A stretch of DNA of 64,000 bases from Phyllobacterium myrsinacearum (lineage in GTDB: Bacteria > Pseudomonadota > Alphaproteobacteria > Rhizobiales > Rhizobiaceae): NCBI RefSeq assembly GCF_002980555.1, contig NZ_PVBT01000003.1, positions 718,321-782,320 on the forward strand. Direction: 5' to 3'. Of this stretch, positions 8,841 to 18,383 are shown piece by piece. The notes under the pieces were generated by a model. That model searched no databases and was not told the origin of the DNA. It saw nothing but the letters and a program-made list of their open reading frames with translations. Numbering within the stretch: the stretch's first letter is position 1; the number at the start of each line of letters is the position of its first letter. Position numbers and translations under genes: made by a program.

Positions 8841-11390
8841 TCAGTTGAATTTCAGCAGCCGTTCCAGATAGTCCTTTTCCATCTGCGGGCTCAGCGCATT
8901 GCCGAGCCGCTCGCGGATGGCATCGAGGATCTGCCGGGCGCGCTGGATATCGGCTTCCCCGGGCAGCATGTTGCGGTCCGGCCCGAAATTGTTGCCGTTG
9001 TTGGATTTGGACGGCCGTCCCAGGGGATCGCGGTCAGTCTGCTGCGGACCGCCCGGCTTGCCGGCCCGGCCCATGGCCTGCATCTGTTTCATCATGTCCT
9101 GTCCGCCCTTGCGCAGGGAATCCAGGGCATTGCTCTGCTGGTCAAGCGCCTGTCCGCCATCGGCCTCGCCAAGGGATTTGCGGGCGTCTCCCATGGATTT
9201 TCCGGCGTCGCCGAAATCCTTGTTGGGGGTAATGCCCTGGCCGTTCAGATCATCCATCAGCTGCTGCAGGTCGGATTGCAGCTTGCCCTGGCCCTCCTGC
9301 AGGCCCTTCAGCGCCTTGGCGACATCCTCCTCTGACATCTGGCCCTGCTGGCCGTCCTGTCCCGTCTGGCCGCCGAATTGGCCATTGTCCTGCATCATGC
9401 CATTCTGGCGCTGCTGTTCCAGCCGGTGGGTCTCGTTCATCATTTTCTGCTGGCGCCGCATCAGGTCGCCCAGCTTGTCCATCTGCTGTTTCATCTGGTC
9501 GCCCTGGCCATTCTTGCCCTGGGCCTGGCGCATCTGCAGATTGTTCAGCATGTCGTTGAGCTGGGAAAGCAGCTGCTGGGCCTGCTCTTTCGAACCCTGC
9601 TTGGCCAGTTCCTCGATCTGCTTGAGGATGCGGTCGATATCCTCCTGCCGCAATTCGCGGGCATTGGGATCGGGCGCCTGCGCCATGTTGGGATTGCGCT
9701 GGGCCTGCTGGGCAAGCTCGCGCATATATTTGTTCATGGCCTTGCGCAGGTCGGCCATGCGCTTGTCGATTTCTTCGGGGCTGGCATTCTGCTCGATCGC
9801 TTGGCGCAGCGCCTCCTGGGCCTCGCGCAGGCTGCGTTCGGCATCGGACAGGGCGCCGTCTTCGATGCCCCGCGCCACCTGCCACATATAGGCGACGACA
9901 TCGCGCAGCTGGTCATCGCTCTTCGCAAGGTTCAGCCGGGAACGGATGCTGCGCAGACCCAGATAATGGGCGGGATTCCGGATCGTCTCCTCCGGCCACA
10001 GGGTGATGGCATCCAGCATGTTCAGCACATCCGGCTTGGCATTGGCGTTCAGCGCCAGCATGCGCCGCTGCTCGACTACGGCACGCGCCAGCGGATTGGC
10101 GAAGGGGCGTTCCGGCATGACGAGGGTCTTGGTCTCGCTCCGGCCTTCCTGCCCGGCATCGTCAACCGCAACAAGGGTCATGCGGATTTCCGACCCGGCC
10201 CAGACGTGCTCGGTCAGGTCCCGCGTCGTTTTCGTTTCGCCGCCGTCCGCGCCGCGTTTTGGCAGGCTGAGGGGGATTTCCGGGGCATCGAACAGCGGCC
10301 TCGCATCCTTTGCCGGCGGCTGGATCTGCTCGACCTTCGCCTGCGCGCTGGCTGCGCCGTAATCATCTTTGATTTCATAGGCCAGCTCCATCGTGCCGTT
10401 GACGGCACTCGACGGTTCCCTGGTGAAGCGGATGGTGGGCGGCTGGTCCGGCAACACGGCAAAGGCCCATTCGGAATGCACGGTGCCACTGTCGATCAGC
10501 CCGACCGTGGCGCTGGTATCGAGGGTCAGTTCGAAATTGCGCGGCTGGTCTTTCGCCGGGGCTGCGTCCGCCGCCTTCGCCTCTTCCTTGACCGGGATAT
10601 CGGCGGGCTTGCCATCCGGCGGGGTCCGCGTCACCCGTTCGGTTCCGTTGCCGCCGATGATGCGGATGGTCAGCGTGCTGTTCTGTGGGACGGTGAACTG
10701 TTTTTCCTGGTCATTGGCCGCCGAGGTGAGGAAGACCGGCGGGCGGCCCGTATAACGCGGCGGTGTCACCCAGGCATCGATGCGGGGCGGCAGCGCATTG
10801 CTGCTGCTATGGCTCCGGAATGCATCGCCGAGATGTCCGCCGAGCGGACTGCCGGAAAAGGCGAAGGCGATGACGAGAAAGAGACCGACCACGGCCCGCA
10901 GGCCCCATGGATCGATTTCCGGGATGTTTGTCCGGGGCAGGCCGCTCTTCAGGCCCCTGATGCGCTCGGCCATGCGCTTGCGGTGTTCGTCCCACAGGGC
11001 CTGCGCGAAGGGATCATCCGTGCTGGTCGCCAAAATTTCCGACTGCACGGCAATCGGCTGGTGATCGAGCGTGTTGACGTCTTCGAGACGGCGGCTGACA
11101 TCGGCGTGTTCCGGCAGGCGGAATCTCAGCAGGGTATAGAGGCACGCCGGAAGCGACAGGACAAACAGTGTCAGCAGGCCGAGCCGGGCAAGATCCGGCA
11201 TCATGCGGAACAGGCCGAACCAGGCGAAAATCACGAACAGGGCACAGACCAGCAGAAGCGGCAGGGTCCGGGGCCACAGCCGCTCGAATGCGAGGGTCAG
11301 CCATGCGGACAAGCGGAGGCGATCGATACTCTTGAAAATATCGAACCTGACCCTTTCAGCGTCCCGCTCATCGGGGTGTTGACCGGTCAT
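8841..11390 (-). CDS. TIGR02302 family (DUF4175) membrane protein
   Basis: 849-residue protein of the alphaproteobacterial TIGR02302 family, function unknown. The N-terminus has two close transmembrane segments (TLPLLLVCALFVIFAWFGLF and LGLLTLFVLSLPACLYTLL) and a third near residue 170 (VVGLFLVIAFAFSG). A large periplasmic-type middle region with beta-sandwich character follows. From about residue 540 to 800 the protein turns into a low-complexity Gln/Met/Lys/Asp-rich helical region with repeated MQ, QQ and GQ units, likely coiled coil or disordered. It lies downstream of lysA on the same strand with a 130-base gap in which I see no gene or clear hairpin. Confidence 0.85.
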   Translation of the reverse strand: MTGQHPDERDAERVRFDIFKSIDRLRLSAWLTLAFERLWPRTLPLLLVCALFVIFAWFGLFRMMPDLARLGLLTLFVLSLPACLYTLLRFRLPEHADVSRRLEDVNTLDHQPIAVQSEILATSTDDPFAQALWDEHRKRMAERIRGLKSGLPRTNIPEIDPWGLRAVVGLFLVIAFAFSGSPLGGHLGDAFRSHSSSNALPPRIDAWVTPPRYTGRPPVFLTSAANDQEKQFTVPQNSTLTIRIIGGNGTERVTRTPPDGKPADIPVKEEAKAADAAPAKDQPRNFELTLDTSATVGLIDSGTVHSEWAFAVLPDQPPTIRFTREPSSAVNGTMELAYEIKDDYGAASAQAKVEQIQPPAKDARPLFDAPEIPLSLPKRGADGGETKTTRDLTEHVWAGSEIRMTLVAVDDAGQEGRSETKTLVMPERPFANPLARAVVEQRRMLALNANAKPDVLNMLDAITLWPEETIRNPAHYLGLRSIRSRLNLAKSDDQLRDVVAYMWQVARGIEDGALSDAERSLREAQEALRQAIEQNASPEEIDKRMADLRKAMNKYMRELAQQAQRNPNMAQAPDPNARELRQEDIDRILKQIEELAKQGSKEQAQQLLSQLNDMLNNLQMRQAQGKNGQGDQMKQQMDKLGDLMRRQQKMMNETHRLEQQRQNGMMQDNGQFGGQTGQDGQQGQMSEEDVAKALKGLQEGQGKLQSDLQQLMDDLNGQGITPNKDFGDAGKSMGDARKSLGEADGGQALDQQSNALDSLRKGGQDMMKQMQAMGRAGKPGGPQQTDRDPLGRPSKSNNGNNFGPDRNMLPGEADIQRARQILDAIRERLGNALSPQMEKDYLERLLKFN

Positions 11391-11520
11391 CCCTGCTCCA
11401 TCTCGTCAAGCCTGCGATTCCATCATGACCGCATTGACGCCGGTCAAGAATACCACTCATCGTGGCAAAGGCGAGGCCTTGGCGCAAAAAGCCGTTCACC
11501 GTTCTGTGTGCCGGCCCCGT

Positions 11521-12786
11521 TCAGAGCCAGTCCGGTATGGAATCAAGACCGATCAGTTCGTCATAGGTCGTGCGCGGGCGCACCACATGGAAGCGGTCGC
11601 CGCTGACGAGCACTTCCGGCACCAGGAGGCGCGTGTTGTAGGTTCCCGACTGAACCGCGCCATAGGCACCGGCCGTGCCGATGGCGAGGAGGTCGCCGGG
11701 GGCCGGGCGCGGCAGGTCGCGGTCAAGACCGAGATAGTCGCCGGTCTCGCAGACGGGACCGACGACATCGCCGCGAATGCGCGGATGCGATGCCGACGGC
11801 TCCTTGACCGGGCGGATCGTGTGGAAGGCGTCGTAGAGCGTCGGGCGGATGAGGTCATTCATCGCCGCGTCGACGATGATGAAATTGCGCGCGTCGCCTT
11901 CCTTGACGAAAATGACTTCGCTGACCAGGATGCCGGCATTGCCGACGATCAGGCGGCCCGGCTCGAAAATGGTCTTGAGCCCGAGCGGCTTGATATGCTT
12001 GGCGACAATCGCCGCATAGGCATCGGGCAGCGGCGGCGGATTGTTGTCGAAATGGTAGGGAATGCCGAGGCCGCCGCCGAGATCGACATGCTTGATGTCG
12101 TGGCCGTCGGCCTTGAGGTCGCCGACGAGCTTGGCGAGCAGGGCGAAGGCATCGTCAAACGGTTCCAGATCGGTGATCTGGCTGCCGATATGCATGTCGA
12201 TGCCGGCGACCTTCAGGCCGGGCAGGCGCGCCGCATGGGCATAGACGGACCGTGCCCTGGCCAGCGGAATGCCGAACTTGTTCTCGGACTTTCCCGTCGA
12301 AATCTTCTTGTGGGTCTTGGCATCGACATCGGGATTGATGCGCAGGGACACCGGCGCAATCTTGCCCGCTGCGACGGCACGGCTGGAGAGAAGCTCCAGT
12401 TCCGGCTCGGATTCGACGTTGAAGCAGTGAATGCCCGCTGCCAGTGCAAAGTCCATTTCGCCCGGCTTCTTGCCCACGCCGGAAAAGACGATCCTGCTCG
12501 CGGGAATTCCAGCCGCCAGGGCGCGGCGCAGCTCGCCTTCCGACACCACATCGGCACCGGAGCCGAGACGCGCCAGGGTTTTCAGGACGGCCTGGTTGGA
12601 ATTGGCTTTCAAGGCATAGCAGACCAGCGCGTCCATTTCGGCAAAGGCTGCGGCAAAGACCTTGTAATGCCGTTCGATCGTTGCCGTCGAATAGCAGTAG
12701 AAGGGGGTGCCGACCGCCCTGGCGATATCGGGAATGCTGACGTCCTCGGCATGGAGAACGCCGTCCTTGTAATCGAAATGGTTCAC
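11521..12786 (-). CDS. lysA: diaminopimelate decarboxylase
   Basis: 421-residue PLP enzyme for the last step of lysine synthesis, meso-diaminopimelate to lysine. The PLP Lys is in VCYALKANSNQAV (about residue 62). Other family blocks are the glycine loop DLGGGLGIPY, HIGSQITDLEPF, EPGRLIVGNAG and the active-site Cys in PVCETGDYLG. Length is standard. It follows the lptM-type lipoprotein gene by 11 bases, the same lptM-lysA order seen in enterobacteria, and the two are probably co-transcribed. Confidence 0.95.
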   Translation of the reverse strand: MNHFDYKDGVLHAEDVSIPDIARAVGTPFYCYSTATIERHYKVFAAAFAEMDALVCYALKANSNQAVLKTLARLGSGADVVSEGELRRALAAGIPASRIVFSGVGKKPGEMDFALAAGIHCFNVESEPELELLSSRAVAAGKIAPVSLRINPDVDAKTHKKISTGKSENKFGIPLARARSVYAHAARLPGLKVAGIDMHIGSQITDLEPFDDAFALLAKLVGDLKADGHDIKHVDLGGGLGIPYHFDNNPPPLPDAYAAIVAKHIKPLGLKTIFEPGRLIVGNAGILVSEVIFVKEGDARNFIIVDAAMNDLIRPTLYDAFHTIRPVKEPSASHPRIRGDVVGPVCETGDYLGLDRDLPRPAPGDLLAIGTAGAYGAVQSGTYNTRLLVPEVLVSGDRFHVVRPRTTYDELIGLDSIPDWL

Positions 12787-12797
12787 GAAAAATCAGC

Positions 12798-12986
12798 CTA
12801 GATGATTGAGTCGAGGAAAAAGCGCTTGTCTTGAACGGGTGGCCGTGCCGGTTTCGGCTCGCCGGGTGCCGGTGTGGTCACCGACGCGGGCGGCAGTTCG
12901 AGCGGGCCCTTGCGGCCGCAGGCCGACACGGCGCTGACGATGGCAACCGCCATCAGAATTGTCGTGAGGTAGGAACGGCTTGTCAT
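12798..12986 (-). CDS. lptM: LptM-type small lipoprotein (LPS translocon maturation factor family)
   Basis: 62-residue lipoprotein from the ATG at 12986. A hydrophobic signal peptide (LTTILMAVAIVSAV) ends in the lipobox VSAC with Cys23, followed immediately by GRKGPLELPP, which matches the short CGQKGPL-P core of the LptM/YifL family. In Escherichia coli LptM binds the LptD/BamA assembly intermediate and helps disulfide maturation of LptD. The tail is Pro-rich and not conserved. The position just upstream of lysA agrees with the family's usual neighbourhood. Frames open further upstream have no signal-like start and are discarded. Confidence 0.82.
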   Translation of the reverse strand: MTSRSYLTTILMAVAIVSAVSACGRKGPLELPPASVTTPAPGEPKPARPPVQDKRFFLDSII

Positions 12987-13065
12987 AGATTTTGATCCTG
13001 TCGTCCGAAAGTATGTTGTCCTGTCTAACGCATGGAGGAACGCTTTGCATCCCCCATCGTCGGAC

Positions 13066-14466
13066 TTACGATTTCGTGATGCGTTTTTGCCAGAACTTGA
13101 TCTGCCTGCGCACCTGTTCCGGGGCCGTGCCGCCATAGGATTTGCGGCTGCGCACGGATTTGTCCACGGTAAGGTAACCGAAGATGGCATCGGTGATCCC
13201 CGGATGAATGCTCTTGAGGTCATCCAGCGTCAGCTTGCCGAGTTCGCTCTTCTTTTCTTCCGCCAGCGCGACGGCGCGGCCGGTGACATGGTGGGCCTCG
13301 CGGAAGGGCAGGCCAAGTTCGCGCACCAGCCAGTCCGCCAGATCGGTGGCGGTGGAATAGCCGGAACCGGCGGCCTTCTTCATGGCTGCGGTGTTGACGG
13401 TCATGTCGCCGACCATGCCGGTCATGGCGGCCAGGGCGAGTTCAAGGGTTTCAGCCGCGTCGAACACGGCTTCCTTGTCTTCCTGCATGTCCTTGGAATA
13501 GGTCAGCGGCAGGCCCTTCATGACGGTCAGCAGGCCGACGAGCGAGCCGGTGATGCGGCCGGTCTTGGCGCGCACCAGTTCGGCGGCATCGGGGTTCTTC
13601 TTCTGCGGCATGATCGACGAGCCGGTGGAGAAGGAATCGGACAGGCGCACGAAGCCGAATTGCGGCGTCGACCAGATGACGATTTCTTCGGCCAGCCGGG
13701 AAAGATGCGTGGCGGCAATGGCGGCCATCGACAGGAATTCCAGGGCGTAGTCGCGGTCGGAGACACTGTCGAGCGAATTGCGGGTGGGTTCGCGGAAGCC
13801 GAGTTCCTTCGCCGTCATGTGCCGGTCGATGGGGAAGCCGGTTCCGGCGAGCGCGGCGGCGCCGAGCGGCGATTCATCCATGCGCTCGATGGCGTCCTTC
13901 ACCCGGCTGAGGTCGCGGCCGAACATTTCCACATAGGCCATGCAGTGATGGCCGAAGGTGACGGGCTGCGCGGTCTGCAGATGGGTGAAGCCGGGCATGA
14001 GGGTCGCGGCGTGTTCCTCGGCGCGCTTCAGGAAAGCCTCGATCAGCTTTTTGAGCGCGGTTGCCGTGCGCTGGAATTCTTCCTTGACCCACAGGCGGAA
14101 ATCGACGGCAACCTGATCGTTGCGCGAGCGCGCCGTGTGCAGGCGGCCGGCCGGTGCGCCGATGAGTTCGGCAAGGCGCGACTCGACGTTCATGTGAATG
14201 TCTTCAAGTTTGCGTGAGAAAACGAACTTTCCGCTTTCGATCTCTGACAATATCGTGTTCAGGCCCTTTGCGATCTTGTCGTGGTCGTCCGCCGCGATTA
14301 TGCCGGTTTTCGCAAGCATGGCAGCATGGGCAAGTGAACCGCGAATGTCCTGGGCATAGAGTTTCTGGTCAAACCCGATGGAAGCGTTGATTTCTTCCAT
14401 GATGGCGGCCGGACCTGAGGCGAAACGGCCTCCCCACATTTCGTTGCTGTTTTTCTTGTCGGACAT
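13066..14466 (-). CDS. argH: argininosuccinate lyase
   Basis: 466-residue enzyme of arginine synthesis, splitting argininosuccinate into arginine and fumarate. Starting at the ATG at 14466 gives [15 protein letters not shown], the typical N-terminus. Motifs are [33 protein letters not shown] (catalytic His), and the superfamily signature [12 protein letters not shown] with the catalytic Ser. An open frame extends to 14661 but would overlap the divergent tlpA gene. The argH/tlpA divergence leaves only 46 bases between starts. Downstream, 79 bases separate it from lptM. Confidence 0.95.
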   Translation of the reverse strand: MSDKKNSNEMWGGRFASGPAAIMEEINASIGFDQKLYAQDIRGSLAHAAMLAKTGIIAADDHDKIAKGLNTILSEIESGKFVFSRKLEDIHMNVESRLAELIGAPAGRLHTARSRNDQVAVDFRLWVKEEFQRTATALKKLIEAFLKRAEEHAATLMPGFTHLQTAQPVTFGHHCMAYVEMFGRDLSRVKDAIERMDESPLGAAALAGTGFPIDRHMTAKELGFREPTRNSLDSVSDRDYALEFLSMAAIAATHLSRLAEEIVIWSTPQFGFVRLSDSFSTGSSIMPQKKNPDAAELVRAKTGRITGSLVGLLTVMKGLPLTYSKDMQEDKEAVFDAAETLELALAAMTGMVGDMTVNTAAMKKAAGSGYSTATDLADWLVRELGLPFREAHHVTGRAVALAEEKKSELGKLTLDDLKSIHPGITDAIFGYLTVDKSVRSRKSYGGTAPEQVRRQIKFWQKRITKS

Positions 14467-14512
14467 TGTAAGCCTTGGGTGAACCGGGGTGGATAGACGG
14501 AAAGTGTAAGAT

Positions 14513-15193
14513 ATGGACAACGGCAACGAAACACAGAAAACCACTTCAGGCGGCAGCAGGAAAATTATTGTTCTTGCCGCGCTTGCAGGCATAGTCGCCG
14601 GTGCGGTTGGGGTATACGTGATGGAGCGGCCTTCTGGCAATATTGTTGCCGGAACAAACACGTCCGATCAATGCACCGCCAAGACCGATACGGCGAGGAA
14701 GATCGACGCCGCCGCCACCGGCGCCGTGGCGGCCATGCGCGGCGCCGAGAAACCGCAATCCATGTCCGCGCTTTCCTTCACCGGTCCCGATGGCAAGCCG
14801 ATGCGGCTGGCGGATTTCAAGGGCAAGACCGTCCTCGTCAATCTCTGGGCGACATGGTGCGCGCCCTGCCGTGAAGAAATGCCGGCGCTCGATGCACTGC
14901 AGACCAAGAAGGGCGGCGACAATTTCCAGGTCGTGGCGATCAATATCGACACGGGCGACGACCAGAAGCCGAAGGGCTTCCTGGCGGATATCGGGGTGAA
15001 ATCATTGGCGCTCTATCGCGACCCGACCATGGGCGTGTTCAACGACCTGAAACGCAAGAACCTGGCCTTCGGCCTGCCCGTGACGATGATCGTCGACAAG
15101 GAGGGCTGCCAGATCGCTGCCATGAACGGTCCAGCCCCGTGGGAAAGCGATGATGCCGCTCGCCTCATCGATGCGGCCATAGCGGCGCAGTAA
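14513..15193 (+). CDS. tlpA: TlpA-type thiol:disulfide oxidoreductase, membrane anchored
   Basis: 226-residue thioredoxin-fold protein. A cytoplasmic tail of about 15 residues precedes one membrane anchor ([20 protein letters not shown]). The periplasmic domain has the redox site [13 protein letters not shown] with the usual cis-Pro later in [10 protein letters not shown]. An extra Cys pair (DQCTA after the anchor and EGCQIA near the C-terminus) fits rhizobial TlpA, which reduces cytochrome oxidase maturation proteins in Bradyrhizobium. Divergent from argH. The relatively long insertion before the redox strand also fits TlpA. Partner in this organism is inferred. Confidence 0.88.
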   Translation: MDNGNETQKTTSGGSRKIIVLAALAGIVAGAVGVYVMERPSGNIVAGTNTSDQCTAKTDTARKIDAAATGAVAAMRGAEKPQSMSALSFTGPDGKPMRLADFKGKTVLVNLWATWCAPCREEMPALDALQTKKGGDNFQVVAINIDTGDDQKPKGFLADIGVKSLALYRDPTMGVFNDLKRKNLAFGLPVTMIVDKEGCQIAAMNGPAPWESDDAARLIDAAIAAQ

Positions 15194-15261
15194 TTTTTGA
15201 AATGCGGCGGGTCGTTGCCACGCCCGCTTTCGCGTCTGGCTGTTGAGAATGTGGGAAAGAC

Positions 15262-15333
15262 GGGCGGTCCATCGGGAGCGCGGGAGTCTTTGGTTGGTGT
15301 TGCGGTTGTTGCGATCCCCTGGACCACCCGCCC
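15262..15333. other. candidate structured RNA: long imperfect hairpin with a GTTG-rich loop
   Basis: GGGCGGTCCA at 15262-15271 pairs with TGGA-CC at 15320-15325 and CCGCCC at 15328-15333, leaving a small bulge; a second inner GGGA/TCCC pairing extends the stem. The enclosed loop is a run of GGTTG/GTTG units on the plus strand (CAAC repeats on the minus strand). It lies in a 575-base gene-free gap between tlpA and the helicase gene. I cannot assign it to a known RNA family, and the transcribed strand is unclear. No credible coding frame covers it. No promoter is obvious. Confidence 0.35.
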
Positions 15334-15525
15334 GGCATCGGTTTTGCCCAATAGTGGATGATTGGACTGAACCTCTCCGGCCCGACAGGTTTTCCTCCCC
15401 GTGAAGCTGAAGCGCCGGCCCTTTCCCGACTTTCGAAAGTTTCCGGAAGCATTCCCGCCGGAAAGGACAGGAATGAGAATAAGCGAGGTTGGGAGAACGT
15501 GGATAAGTTTTATCCAAATGACATT

Positions 15526-15688
15526 TCACCCCCCTCTGGGCTGCCGCCCATCTCCCCCACAAGGGGGGAGATCACATCGGCATGAACGCTTTTGCGTTGT
15601 TTTCAATGTTGAAGACTGGCTGAAACAGCAATGACAGCTGATCTCCCCCCTTGTGGGGGAGATGTCCGGCAGGACAGAGGGGGGTGTG
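15526..15688. repeat. inverted pair of a 49-base palindromic intergenic element
   Basis: Two copies of about 49 bases lie in opposite orientation at 15526-15574 and 15640-15688, separated by 65 bases. Each contains the near-palindrome TCTCCCCCACAAGGGGGGAG and a flank beginning CCCCCCTCTG. They differ at a handful of positions in the middle (GGGCTGCCGCC against GTCCTGCCGGA). Such CT/AG-rich palindromes are common intergenic repeats in rhizobial and Brucella-like genomes. The whole can fold into one long cruciform or hairpin. No open frame with coding character lies within. Confidence 0.7.
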
Positions 15689-15707
15689 GCAATATTCTTG
15701 CCAAAAA

Positions 15708-15755
15708 ACAAAACCCGCCGGGATTTTCATCCGCGGCGGGTTTTTATGTTAAGAA
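15708..15755 (-). terminator. rho-independent terminator of the helicase gene
   Basis: A stem formed by AAACCCGCCG and CGGCGGGTTT with a 13-base loop lies directly after the helicase stop codon. On the minus strand it is followed by GTTTTTTGG. On the plus strand it is followed by TTTTT, so it may work in both directions and also stop transcription from the repeat region. Confidence 0.75.
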
Positions 15756-15768
15756 TCAAGAGACCGGA

Positions 15769-17694
15769 TTATTCCGCCTGACCGGCAGCGGCCTTGCGGG
15801 CCTTCTTGGCCTTGTACTTGTCGAAACCGGAGGGATCGCCGGGCTTGCGCTCCTTGGGCTTCTTGACCTTTTCCGGCTTTTCCGCGGTCCAGCCTTCCGG
15901 CTTGGCCTTGGCGGGCTTGGCCGCCCAGTCGGATCGTGGCTTGTCGTCACGGTCGCGCGGCGGCTTGCGGTCATCCCATTCGCGCTTCTCGCCAAAGTTT
16001 TTCTTCGGCTTGAAATCGCTGCGCGGGGAAGAAAAGCCCGCAGCCTCGCTGCGGGTGATGTTCACGCCCTTTTCGCCGGTGCCGTACTGCTTGATGCGGG
16101 CCATAAATGCGTCGGCCTTGCTCGCGGTGATCTCGAAGCGGGTTTCGGTTTCGAGAATCTTGATCGAGCCGACATCGGTCTTGGTGATGTCACCGGCCTT
16201 GCAGATCAGCGGCAGCAGCCAGCGCGGTTCGGCGCGCTGCTTGCGGCCGACGCTGAGCGAGAACCAGGCGCCGCTTTCGAATTGTTCGAAACGGTCAGAA
16301 CGCGGCGCGCGCTCGGCGCGGTCACCCCGGCCGGGCCGGTCGTCATAGCTGCCCTTGCGAATGGGCTCGAGAACGTGGGCCGGTGTGTTCGACAGCTCTT
16401 CCGGTGCAGGGCGTGCGGCCATCTGCTGGCGCAGATAGGCGGCGGCAATCTGCTCGGCGGAATGCAGGCCGAGAAGCTCGCGCACATGTTCGCCTTCCTC
16501 CTCTGTCATCACTTCGGTCAGCGACGGGTCATTGAGGATGCGGTCGTGGTTGCGCTTGTTGATGGCAGCGGCGTCCGGCGGCGGCACCATCGTGGTGCTG
16601 AGCTTTGCCATCTGCAGCAGCCGCTCGGCCGAACGGCGGCGTGAAGCCGGCACGATCAGCACGCAGATGCCCTTGCGGCCCGCGCGGCCCGTGCGGCCGC
16701 TGCGATGCAGCAGCGTGTCCGGATTGGTCGGCAGGTCGGCATGGATGACGAGATCGAGATTGGGCAGGTCAATACCGCGTGCGGCGACGTCGGTGGCCAC
16801 GCAGACGCGGGCACGGCCGTCACGCATGGCCTGCAGCGCATTGGTGCGTTCGGCCTGGCTGAGTTCGCCGGAGAGCGAAACAACGGAAAAGCCGCGATTG
16901 GACAGGCGGCTGGTCAGATGCTTGACCGCTTCGCGCGTCGCACCGAACACGATGGTGTTCTGGGCATCGTAAAACAGCAGCGCATTGATGATCGCATTTT
17001 CGCGCTCACGCGGCGCTACCGGCATGATGTGATATTCAATATCGCTGTGCTGGGACTTTTCGCTGGTTGCGGTGATGCGCACGGCATCGTTCTGGAACTG
17101 CTTTGCCAGCTGGGCAATGGGTTTTGGCACCGTGGCCGAGAACATCAGCGTGCGGCGGTCCTTCGGCGCTTCGCCGAGGATGAATTCGAGGTCTTCGCGA
17201 AAACCGAGGTCGAGCATTTCATCGGCTTCGTCGAGCACCACGGCGCGCAGTTCGGTCATGTCGAGCGAGCCGCGGGTGATATGGTCGCGCAGACGGCCGG
17301 GCGTGCCGACAACGATATGGGCACCGCCCTGCAATGCGCGGCGCTCCTTGGTCATGTCCATGCCGCCGACGCAGGAGGCAATGCGGGCGCCGGTCTTCTC
17401 ATAGAGCCATTCCAGCTCGCGGCGCACCTGCAGGGCAAGCTCGCGGGTCGGGGCAATCACCAGCGCGTAGGGTGCGCCGATGGAGGTGAAACGGTCTTCG
17501 CCTTCAAGCAGCGTCGGCGCAATGGCAATACCGAAGGCAACTGTCTTGCCGGAGCCGGTCTGGGCGGAGACGAGAAGGTCCGCGCCGTTCGCTTCCGGAG
17601 CAAGTACGGCTGTCTGCACAGGCGTCAGGGTCTCGTAACCACGGGCCGCCAATGCACCGGACAGCGCCGGGGCGATAGAATCGAAAATAGTCAT
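15769..17694 (-). CDS. DEAD-box RNA helicase with DbpA-type RNA-binding domain
   Basis: 641-residue ATP-dependent RNA helicase. Helicase motifs in order: SAQTGSGKT, PTRELALQV, GTPGRL, VLDEADEML, MFSATVP, TDVAARGID and HRSGRTGRAG. The frame then shows a linker and a C-terminal DbpA-like RNA-binding domain (WLLPLICKAGDITKTDVGSI) and a 70-residue Lys/Arg/Asp-rich tail. DbpA acts on 23S rRNA in ribosome assembly; this longer alphaproteobacterial form is probably also a ribosome or cold-adaptation helicase. I chose the ATG at 17694 (MTIFDSIAPALS) over 17763. A possible promoter on the minus strand, TTGACG at 17812-17807 and TACGAG at 17789-17784 with 17 bases between, lies upstream. Confidence 0.9.
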   Translation of the reverse strand: MTIFDSIAPALSGALAARGYETLTPVQTAVLAPEANGADLLVSAQTGSGKTVAFGIAIAPTLLEGEDRFTSIGAPYALVIAPTRELALQVRRELEWLYEKTGARIASCVGGMDMTKERRALQGGAHIVVGTPGRLRDHITRGSLDMTELRAVVLDEADEMLDLGFREDLEFILGEAPKDRRTLMFSATVPKPIAQLAKQFQNDAVRITATSEKSQHSDIEYHIMPVAPRERENAIINALLFYDAQNTIVFGATREAVKHLTSRLSNRGFSVVSLSGELSQAERTNALQAMRDGRARVCVATDVAARGIDLPNLDLVIHADLPTNPDTLLHRSGRTGRAGRKGICVLIVPASRRRSAERLLQMAKLSTTMVPPPDAAAINKRNHDRILNDPSLTEVMTEEEGEHVRELLGLHSAEQIAAAYLRQQMAARPAPEELSNTPAHVLEPIRKGSYDDRPGRGDRAERAPRSDRFEQFESGAWFSLSVGRKQRAEPRWLLPLICKAGDITKTDVGSIKILETETRFEITASKADAFMARIKQYGTGEKGVNITRSEAAGFSSPRSDFKPKKNFGEKREWDDRKPPRDRDDKPRSDWAAKPAKAKPEGWTAEKPEKVKKPKERKPGDPSGFDKYKAKKARKAAAGQAE

Positions 17695-17904
17695 TAATGA
17701 ACTTTCAAGTACGTGTTTGGGCTGGTGTTTTCGGCTCGGCATATGTTGGGGCACGAGCGGCACGCATATAGCTTTGTTGCGCTCTCGTAGAGGTTATCGC
17801 TCATTTCGTCAATGGCAGGGCGTGGGAAGCCGGTGCAGGGGAGCCTTGCAAATTCGTTGTGGGTAGGCCCGGCAATGACGTATCCCGCCTGCGCCCAAAC
17901 GATG

Positions 17905-18381
17905 TCAGACAGCAAACCCTGCCCGTTTCAGGCGGACGATGGCAAGGTCCAGCGCTGACAGGAAGCTGGAGCGGTCTTTGGGCGAAAACGGCCGCGGGCC
18001 GCCCGTGATCTGGCCGGCCGAGCGCAGTTCGTCCATCAGGTTGCGCGTGGCCAGCGTGTTGCCGATGGAGGCCTCGGTGAAAGCGCGGCCCGTCGGCGAG
18101 ATCGCATCGGCGCCGGCCTTCACGCAGCGGCTGGCCAGCGGAATGTCGGCGGTCACCACCACGTCGCCGCGCGATACCCGTTCAGCGATCCAGTCATCGG
18201 CAGCGTCGAAACCGTCACTGACGATGACGCGCTCGATCATCGGATCGCGCGGAATGGCCATGAAGGCGTTGGCGACGACATAGACCTTGACGCCGTAGCG
18301 TTCGGCAACGCGGTAGATCTCGGCTTTCACCGGACAGGCGTCGGCGTCGACATAGATGGCGATGGTTTTCTGCTCGTTCAT
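17905..18381 (-). CDS. YaiI/YqxD family protein (DUF188)
   Basis: 158-residue DUF188 protein. The sequence opens with [22 protein letters not shown], the acidic DADACPVK motif that defines the family and resembles a PIN/NYN-like nuclease active site. [17 protein letters not shown] and [12 protein letters not shown] continue the pattern, and [20 protein letters not shown] is the conserved C-terminal block. Nuclease function is a structural inference; the physiological role is unknown. Its start is two bases after the ExoD stop, so both are probably one transcript with terC. Confidence 0.85.
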   Translation of the reverse strand: MNEQKTIAIYVDADACPVKAEIYRVAERYGVKVYVVANAFMAIPRDPMIERVIVSDGFDAADDWIAERVSRGDVVVTADIPLASRCVKAGADAISPTGRAFTEASIGNTLATRNLMDELRSAGQITGGPRPFSPKDRSSFLSALDLAIVRLKRAGFAV

Positions 18382-18383
18382 GC

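Noticed and set aside
9378-11606. Open frame of about 742 codons on the plus strand opposite the TIGR02302 gene
   Set aside because: Shadow of a strongly supported gene; no motif, odd His/Gly composition.
15360-15525. SRP or other small stable RNA suggested by TTCCGGAAGCATTCC near 15440
   Set aside because: The SRP core (GGTCAGG and CCGGAAGGAAGCAGCC) is not present.
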